From an uncultured Eubacterium sp. (GTDB lineage Bacteria > Bacillota > Clostridia > Oscillospirales > Acutalibacteraceae): DNA of 39,079 bases. Below are positions 34,045-39,079 of the stretch, piece by piece. Location: the NCBI GenBank assembly GCA_905233545.1, contig CAJOEV010000017.1, forward strand, positions 1 to 39,079, given 5' to 3'. The translations under genes and the position numbers were made by a program. The stretch's first letter is position 1, and the number at the start of each line of letters is the position of its first letter. The notes beneath the pieces are model-generated. The model was given only the letters and a program-made list of their open reading frames with translations, made no database searches and was not told the origin of the DNA.

Positions 34045-35223
34045 ATGCCATCTCAGAAAAGAGAAAACGAAAGAAAAGAAAAAGAACTGAAAAATGAACA
34101 GAAAACAAAACGTATTATTTGGATTGTTTTGATTTTTGTTGTTTTCGCTCTGGTAATAATGAGAATCTGCGAGGTTGACTTTAAGGAACTCAAAAACCGA
34201 TTCTTTGATGAAAACGGAAGGCTGACATTTTCAATGACAACCAATGAGGATGCCTATCCGTTTACTTTGAGCTCCTCGGGTGGAGTAAAAGTCGAGCCGA
34301 TTGGCGATAAGCTGAGCATTCTTAATGACACAACATTGAGCGTTATCAATCCAAGCGACGCAAAGGTTATCTACACCTTTAATCACGGCTACGCTAACCC
34401 CGTTATTAAATATGCAGGCAACTATTTCTGCATTATTGACCAGGGTGCAACAAGGCTCAGACTTGACAGATCCAATAAAAGTGTTTTTGAAACAAAAACC
34501 GATTTGCCGATTACCTGTGCAGATGTTTCCAAAAACGGGAATATTGCATATATAACAAGGGAACAAAACGGAAAATCTTATCTTACCGTTATTAATTCAA
34601 CCCTTAAAAAGCTTTTGACCTATGAAATCGACGACGGTTATTCGATTTACTGCGCGATTGATTCCTCGGGTAAAAAGATAGCTTATGCAACTGCAAATTC
34701 AAAGGGTGCCGATTTTATAACTACGGTTTATACTATTAATGTCGGTGATAAGGAACCGAGAGCTTCATTCGAATTTAAAAACAGCTCGCTTATGGATTTA
34801 CACTATTCCACATCTTCCGATTTGTATTATGTTTCAAATTCAGGAGTCAGCGTTATCAAAAACCAGAAAAGACTTCACGAAACATTTAAGGAAGGCAATG
34901 TTAACACCGTTTGTTATAACTACACAAAAGATAATGAACTTGTTTATGTATATTCAAAATATGCTTCCGCAAACGAAAACAAGCTTGTTTATATCAATTC
35001 ATCGGGAAGAGTGAAAACCGAAATAGACTTGAAACAAAAGCCAAAATACATCAGTGCTTCAAGTGAAATATGCGTATTGTTCTCGGATAAGATTGTAACT
35101 TATTCACTGACTAAGGGCGATGTTAAAAAGAGCTATAAATGCGATGATTCGATAACAAGTGCAAACAAGATATCAACAAAGATATTCATAAGCCGTCAGA
35201 AGCTTATTGATGTGATAGATTAA
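34045..35223 (+). CDS. DUF5711 family membrane-anchored protein
   Basis: This is a 392-residue protein. Its N-terminus is highly charged (about 1-22) and cytoplasmic. A single transmembrane helix follows (about 23-42), then a large extracellular part built of short beta-strand repeats, consistent with a beta-propeller-like fold. This layout matches the DUF5711 family common in Oscillospiraceae and Lachnospiraceae, whose role is unknown. GGAG precedes the ATG. It sits between truA and a CvpA-like gene with short gaps, so it is probably in the same operon. The family name is recalled from overall pattern, with moderate certainty. Confidence 0.72.
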   Translation: MPSQKRENERKEKELKNEQKTKRIIWIVLIFVVFALVIMRICEVDFKELKNRFFDENGRLTFSMTTNEDAYPFTLSSSGGVKVEPIGDKLSILNDTTLSVINPSDAKVIYTFNHGYANPVIKYAGNYFCIIDQGATRLRLDRSNKSVFETKTDLPITCADVSKNGNIAYITREQNGKSYLTVINSTLKKLLTYEIDDGYSIYCAIDSSGKKIAYATANSKGADFITTVYTINVGDKEPRASFEFKNSSLMDLHYSTSSDLYYVSNSGVSVIKNQKRLHETFKEGNVNTVCYNYTKDNELVYVYSKYASANENKLVYINSSGRVKTEIDLKQKPKYISASSEICVLFSDKIVTYSLTKGDVKKSYKCDDSITSANKISTKIFISRQKLIDVID

Positions 35224-35232
35224 GAGGTTATT

Positions 35233-35964
35233 ATGAGCGTTTTTAATTATGTAATTAACTATATTGATATTGCTCTTATTGCAATTCTTTTGATTTTTAT
35301 AATAATCGGTTTTTGCAGAGGGCTGTTGATTAATGTAATCAATTTTTTTCGCTGGTCAATAGGATTGTTTTTGTGCTTTTTCCTCAGTGAAAATATGAGC
35401 GTAACTGTATATAACAGCTACGTTAAGCCGAGAGCGCTTGAAACATTGAACGAAAAAGTTGTTACAAGCGGAAATATTGATGAGGTAATGAATAATCTTC
35501 AGTCCTATGCTGACGGACTGCCAAAGGCACTTACAAATTCAATTGATTTCAGCAAAATCAGTATTTCAAGCGACGATATCGCAAATGAAATATTAGAGAA
35601 TTATTTTGAAGGAATACTGATGTTCTTAACAAAAGCGGCAATATTTGCAGCAGTCTTTTTAATCTTTTTTGTAGTTACGGGAATTATAATTCTGATTGTT
35701 CGCAAATCAAGCAAAAAGAGAGAAGAGAGAAGGGGCAAAAAATCAGCTCTTAAAAAGACCGATAAATTCCTCGGCGGTATTCTCGGACTCCTCAAAGGCG
35801 CAATAGCCGTATTTGCCGTTGCATCGGTACTTATGTTCATTGTCGGATTATACGATGATGAAGCTCAGATGAGCGGTTTTGTTAAACAAGTAAGCGACAG
35901 TCAGCTTCTTGAGCTGATTGATCAAATAAATCCATTTAATGCAATTACGAAAGGATTACTGTGA
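35233..35964 (+). CDS. CvpA family membrane protein
   Basis: This 243-residue integral membrane protein has four predicted helices (about 13-30, 36-53, 133-157 and 186-208). The family hallmark, an early FCRGLLINVINFFRW segment after the first helix, is present, as is a long extracytoplasmic loop between helices 2 and 3. Members of the CvpA/colicin V production family are linked to envelope stress, but their molecular function is unsettled. A basic cytoplasmic loop (KSSKKREERRGKKSALKK) separates helices 3 and 4. GAGG precedes the start, and the stop overlaps the pgsA start (TGATG). Confidence 0.8.
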   Translation: MSVFNYVINYIDIALIAILLIFIIIGFCRGLLINVINFFRWSIGLFLCFFLSENMSVTVYNSYVKPRALETLNEKVVTSGNIDEVMNNLQSYADGLPKALTNSIDFSKISISSDDIANEILENYFEGILMFLTKAAIFAAVFLIFFVVTGIIILIVRKSSKKREERRGKKSALKKTDKFLGGILGLLKGAIAVFAVASVLMFIVGLYDDEAQMSGFVKQVSDSQLLELIDQINPFNAITKGLL

Positions 35965-36626
35965 TGAAGGATAAAAATGTTTTAAAAGATAATGTTAAAG
36001 ATCTTTTTGAAGGCTGGAACACTATTCCGAACTGGCTTTGCTTTTTGAGAATAGCACTCATCCCCGTCTTTTCCGTAATGTTTATCAAAGGTCAGTATGT
36101 TCCTGCTTTTATTACTATGATTATTGCAGCGCTGACTGATTTGTTTGACGGAAAAATTGCACGAAAATTCAATATGGTATCAAACCTTGGCAAAATCCTT
36201 GACCCGATTGCCGACAAACTTTCCCAGATGGCAATTGTAATTATTCTTATTGTTAAATATTGGGACGGCTATCTCAGATACATACTTTTCCTCTTTATTC
36301 TTAAAGAAATCTTGATGCTTGCAGGAGGAGCATTGCTTCTTTCAAAAGGACTTCGTCCGACTGCTGCTGAGATGTGGGGAAAGGTTGCAACAACAGTATT
36401 CTATGTGTTTATGATTCTGATTATTGCACTCGGCGGAGAGTCAAGCGCTCTGTACGGTGTAAAAGCATTTGAGAACCTTATTCTCAGTGACACCGTTGTA
36501 ACTGTTTTAATTGTTATTTCTGCGGTTATGGCATTTGTTTCACTTTTCGGCTATGTACCCGGTTTTGTAAAACAGCTTAAGGAGAAAAAAGAAAACCCCG
36601 AAAAAACTGATTTTGACGAGGAATAA
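35964..36626 (+). CDS. pgsA: CDP-diacylglycerol-glycerol-3-phosphate 3-phosphatidyltransferase
   Basis: It makes phosphatidylglycerol phosphate, the committed step to phosphatidylglycerol, in the membrane. The CDP-alcohol phosphotransferase signature D-G-x2-A-R-x8-G-x3-D-x3-D is complete in FDGKIARKFNMVSNLGKILD plus PIADK. The 220-residue protein has five or six helices. The chosen ATG at 35964 overlaps the preceding TGA by one base; a GTG three bases upstream is possible. The signature is shared by other CDP-alcohol transferases, and the PgsA assignment rests on the NWLCFLRIALIPVF start and general similarity. Confidence 0.9.
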   Translation: MKDKNVLKDNVKDLFEGWNTIPNWLCFLRIALIPVFSVMFIKGQYVPAFITMIIAALTDLFDGKIARKFNMVSNLGKILDPIADKLSQMAIVIILIVKYWDGYLRYILFLFILKEILMLAGGALLLSKGLRPTAAEMWGKVATTVFYVFMILIIALGGESSALYGVKAFENLILSDTVVTVLIVISAVMAFVSLFGYVPGFVKQLKEKKENPEKTDFDEE

Positions 36627-36659
36627 AAAACTTTATAACAAACTTTAAGGAGTTAAATA

Positions 36660-38960
36660 ATGAAACAACAATTATGTGTACGATGCAATAAGCGGCCTGC
36701 AGTCGTATTCATTCAGAAGATGGAAAACGGGGAAGTAACCCCCGAAGGATATTGCATAAACTGTGCTAAAGAACTTAATATCGGTCCCGTAAGACAGATG
36801 ATTGAAAAGCTCGGAATTTCCGATGAAGAGCTTGAGCTTGCAAGCGAACAGATGAGCCAGTTTATGGAGAATATGGATGATTTCGATTTTGGCGACATCG
36901 GCGAAATGTTTAATGCCGAGAATGCCGACGGAGCCCAGACCATGCCTTTTGCAAACCTTTTCGGAGGAGCAGAGGACTCTGAATCCAAAACAGGCGAGGG
37001 TAAAAAAGAGAAAAAGAAAAAGCGCCATAAGAACTCACAGGACGAAAGCAGAAAGTTTTTAAACACCTACTGCAATAATCTCACCCTGAAGGCTAAAAAA
37101 GGCGAAATAGACAATATTATCGGACGCGAGCAGGAGATTGGAAGAACTGTTCAGATACTTTGCAGAAGAACGAAGAATAATCCCTGCTTAATCGGTGAAC
37201 CCGGTGTCGGTAAAACCGCTATTGCAGAAGGTCTTGCAATCAGAATCGCAAAGGGCGAGGTGCCTGCAAGGCTTGCCGATAAAGAAATATATCTTCTTGA
37301 TTTAACTGCTCTTGTTGCTGGAACTCAGTTCAGAGGTCAGTTTGAAGGACGAATCAAAGGTCTTGTTGACGAGGTTAAACACGAGGGGAATATTATTCTT
37401 TTCATTGATGAGGTTCATAATCTCGTCGGAACGGGCGACAGCGAGGGCACAATGAATGCCGCAAACATTCTTAAACCTGCGCTTTCAAGAGGCGAGATTC
37501 AGGTTATAGGTGCAACAACCTTTACCGAGTACAGAAAATATATTGAAAAAGACGCTGCGCTTGAAAGAAGATTTCAACCCGTAAAAATTGAGGAGCCTTC
37601 AATAGAGGATTCCTATAAAATGCTTGTCGGAATCAAGTCATACTATGAAAACTATCATAAAGTACAGATAAGTGACACACTTGTTTATAAGGCTGTAACA
37701 ATGTCTGAAAGATATGTAACGGACAGATATCTTCCGGACAAAGCTATTGATTTGCTTGATGAGGCATGCACAAGCGCAAATTTAAGAAATCCCGCAATTA
37801 GCGAGTACCAGATGCTAAGCGAAAGAAAAGACTTTTTAAATGAGAGAATAGATGAGCTTTCAAATCCCGACGAGGGCGAAGAAATTGATTATGAACTTAT
37901 TTCAAAGTTCAAATCAGAGCTGATTCAGCTTGAAAATGCTCTTCCTGAGGTTGAGGAAAAAGCCAAGGATAACCAGGTACTGGAAGCGGATATTGCAAAG
38001 GTTATTTCGCTCTGGACGGGTATTCCTGCAAGCAAAATTGAGCAGGGTGATATCAATAAACTTGCTCTTCTTGATGAAGAGCTTAAAGCGCATATTATCG
38101 GACAGGATACTGCAATCGAAAAGGTTGCCAATGCAGTAAGAAGGGGCAGGGTACAAATCAGCCCGAAACGCCGTCCGCAGTCGTTTATATTTGTCGGACC
38201 TACCGGTGTTGGCAAAACCGAGCTTGTAAAACAGCTTGCTAATGCGCTGTTTGATTCACCCGATAATCTTATAAGACTTGATATGAGCGAATTTATGGAA
38301 AAGTTCTCAGTATCAAGAATTATCGGCTCGCCCCCGGGTTATATCGGATATGACGATGCAGGTCAGCTTACTGAAAAGGTACGCAGAAAGCCCTACAGTG
38401 TTATTCTCTTTGATGAGATTGAAAAGGCGCATAAGGATGTATTAAACATTCTTCTCCAGATTCTTGACGAAGGAAGAATAACCGACGCGCAGGGAAGAAC
38501 GGTTAATTTTGAAAATACCGTTATCATTATGACCTCAAATGCAGGTTCAACCGACCAAAACACAATGGGATTTGGAAAGAGCGCCGACGATATTAATGAA
38601 GAGGTCACAATGAAGGCGCTTGAAAGATTCCTGCGTCCGGAATTCCTCGGCAGAGTTGACGAAATAGTTATCTTCAAGAATCTCACAAAGGATAACTTTG
38701 AAAAGATTGCAGCGCTTATCCTTGATGAGCTTGTTGAGAGCCTTAAGGATAAGGGAATTGAGTTAAAATATGAGAATTCCGTATGTGCATATCTTGCCGA
38801 TAATGCCTTCGGTTCAAAGAAGAATGCAAGGGGACTCCGAGATGCTGTAAGGCGCGAGGTTGAAGAGAAACTTGCAAATGCAATCGTCTTTAATAAAGAT
38901 GTTGAAATTAAAACAATAACTCTTAGTGCCGATGAAAAAATTGAAATAAAAATTAATTAA
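36660..38960 (+). CDS. clpE: ClpE-like AAA+ protease ATPase subunit with N-terminal zinc finger
   Basis: This 766-residue Hsp100 unfoldase is predicted to feed substrates to ClpP. Instead of the usual Clp N-domain, it starts with a C4 zinc finger (C6, C9, C32, C35) as in ClpE and McsA. An acidic then lysine-rich linker (about 50-130) follows. AAA domain 1 has Walker A GEPGVGKT (179-186) and FIDEVHN; a short coiled middle region (about 385-440) follows. AAA domain 2 has Walker A GPTGVGKT (513-520) and [11 protein letters not shown]. The MGF at 636-638 is where the ClpP-binding loop of ClpC/ClpE lies. No CtsR-type operator is visible upstream; AAGGAG precedes the ATG. ClpE fits best by architecture, though a ClpC-like role is possible. 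Confidence 0.87.
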   Translation: MKQQLCVRCNKRPAVVFIQKMENGEVTPEGYCINCAKELNIGPVRQMIEKLGISDEELELASEQMSQFMENMDDFDFGDIGEMFNAENADGAQTMPFANLFGGAEDSESKTGEGKKEKKKKRHKNSQDESRKFLNTYCNNLTLKAKKGEIDNIIGREQEIGRTVQILCRRTKNNPCLIGEPGVGKTAIAEGLAIRIAKGEVPARLADKEIYLLDLTALVAGTQFRGQFEGRIKGLVDEVKHEGNIILFIDEVHNLVGTGDSEGTMNAANILKPALSRGEIQVIGATTFTEYRKYIEKDAALERRFQPVKIEEPSIEDSYKMLVGIKSYYENYHKVQISDTLVYKAVTMSERYVTDRYLPDKAIDLLDEACTSANLRNPAISEYQMLSERKDFLNERIDELSNPDEGEEIDYELISKFKSELIQLENALPEVEEKAKDNQVLEADIAKVISLWTGIPASKIEQGDINKLALLDEELKAHIIGQDTAIEKVANAVRRGRVQISPKRRPQSFIFVGPTGVGKTELVKQLANALFDSPDNLIRLDMSEFMEKFSVSRIIGSPPGYIGYDDAGQLTEKVRRKPYSVILFDEIEKAHKDVLNILLQILDEGRITDAQGRTVNFENTVIIMTSNAGSTDQNTMGFGKSADDINEEVTMKALERFLRPEFLGRVDEIVIFKNLTKDNFEKIAALILDELVESLKDKGIELKYENSVCAYLADNAFGSKKNARGLRDAVRREVEEKLANAIVFNKDVEIKTITLSADEKIEIKIN

Positions 38961-38965
38961 AGGTA

Positions 38966-38994
38966 TTGACAATTCAACGGACATTATATATAAT
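38966..38994 (+). promoter_or_regulatory. Consensus promoter of the tRNA-Gly gene, embedded in an inverted repeat
   Basis: TTGACA (38966-38971) and TATAAT (38989-38994) are perfect consensus boxes with a 17-bp spacer. CAACGGACA (38975-38983) and its reverse complement TGTCCGTTG (38997-39005) bracket the -10 box, with the right arm at the expected start site. No terminator separates it from clpE. Confidence 0.85.
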
Positions 38995-39011
38995 AGTGTC
39001 CGTTGCAATAA

Positions 39012-39079
39012 GCGGGTGTAGTTCAATGGTAGAATCTCAGCCTTCCAAGCTGATTGCGTGGGTTCGATTCCCATCACCC
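39012..39079 (+). tRNA. tRNA-Gly (anticodon UCC), 3' end cut by the window
   Basis: The cloverleaf is drawn by eye. The acceptor strand GCGGGTG (39012-39018) pairs with the truncated CACCC at the window end. The D arm is GTTC/GAAT with an AATGGTA loop. The anticodon stem TCAGC/GCTGA encloses the loop CTTCCAA, giving anticodon TCC at 39044-39046. The T arm GTGGG/CCCAT encloses TTCGATT. Only the last acceptor bases are missing. More tRNA genes may follow outside the window. Confidence 0.95.

Noticed and set aside
38975-39005. The tRNA promoter inverted repeat as a clpE terminator
   Set aside because: The spacer is 13 nt, the following bases are CAATAAGCGG with no T run, and the repeat is symmetrical about the -10 box.
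1-39079. CRISPR array, prophage or insertion sequence
   Set aside because: No regularly spaced direct repeats, integrase, transposase or phage structural genes were seen on either strand.

Overview
The window looks like a chromosomal segment of a low-to-mid GC, endospore-forming member of the Clostridia, most likely an Oscillospiraceae/Ruminococcaceae-type gut or rumen bacterium. The evidence is a Gram-positive gene set with strong AGGAGG-type ribosome binding sites, cotJ spore-coat genes, a SigH-like sigma factor, RNase J, an ECF-type vitamin transporter module, a DUF5711 protein, a T-box leader and a secreted GH43 arabinanase-like enzyme. The genus cannot be fixed from the sequence alone. 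Most of the window is chromosomal housekeeping DNA. I see no phage, transposase, integrase or CRISPR array.

Layout from left to right. (1) The 3' end of a membrane protein resembling an ECF transporter S component. (2) A consensus promoter and a T-box leader with a tryptophan specifier (UGG), controlling a stand-alone TrpB2. (3) A convergent cotJA-cotJB pair on the minus strand, divergent from an orphan mazF toxin gene, followed by dut and a secreted GH43 protein. (4) A minus-strand operon punA-mtnA-mtaD, predicted to recycle 5'-methylthioadenosine, S-adenosylhomocysteine or 5'-deoxyadenosine. It is divergent from a BMP-family substrate-binding lipoprotein that carries InlB-like beta-repeats inside its fold. 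(5) Minus-strand rnhA and a MIF-family tautomerase. (6) A plus-strand core block rnj-rplI-dnaB-tilS-ftsH. (7) Minus-strand zinc-ribbon protein, SigH-like sigma factor and ychF. (8) A branched-chain amino acid operon ilvB-ilvN-leuC-leuD plus an unrecognised 137-residue protein, then a flavodoxin-fold reductase. (9) A long plus-strand run: ruvC-ruvA-ruvB-glmM, a SAM methyltransferase, ecfA1-ecfA2-ecfT-truA, DUF5711, cvpA-like, pgsA and a ClpE-like AAA+ unfoldase. (10) A tRNA-Gly(UCC) gene cut by the window end.

How the genes work together. The punA/mtnA/mtaD enzymes form three consecutive steps from a 5'-modified adenosine to a ketopentose phosphate, and the divergent BMP lipoprotein belongs to a family that often binds nucleosides. 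The ECF module (two ATPases and EcfT) would energise interchangeable vitamin S components, one of which may be the truncated gene at the left edge. However, ecfT carries an apparent internal deletion of about 41 nt that removes the second coupling motif and shifts the frame. The original C-terminal frame is still readable and ends in an ATGA overlap with truA.

Regulatory signals are unusually clear. Nine sigma-A-like promoters, each with exactly 17 bp between the -35 and -10 boxes, were found by eye, together with several Rho-independent terminators. A small structured intergenic repeat (GTAGGG-type) occurs upstream of rplI and between glmM and the methyltransferase gene, with different but still complementary arms. 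The best candidates for new biology are the ecfT lesion, the hinge-inserted repeats in the BMP lipoprotein, the methylthioadenosine/deoxyadenosine cassette without an aldolase, and inverted repeats that bracket or overlap the -10 boxes of two consensus promoters.
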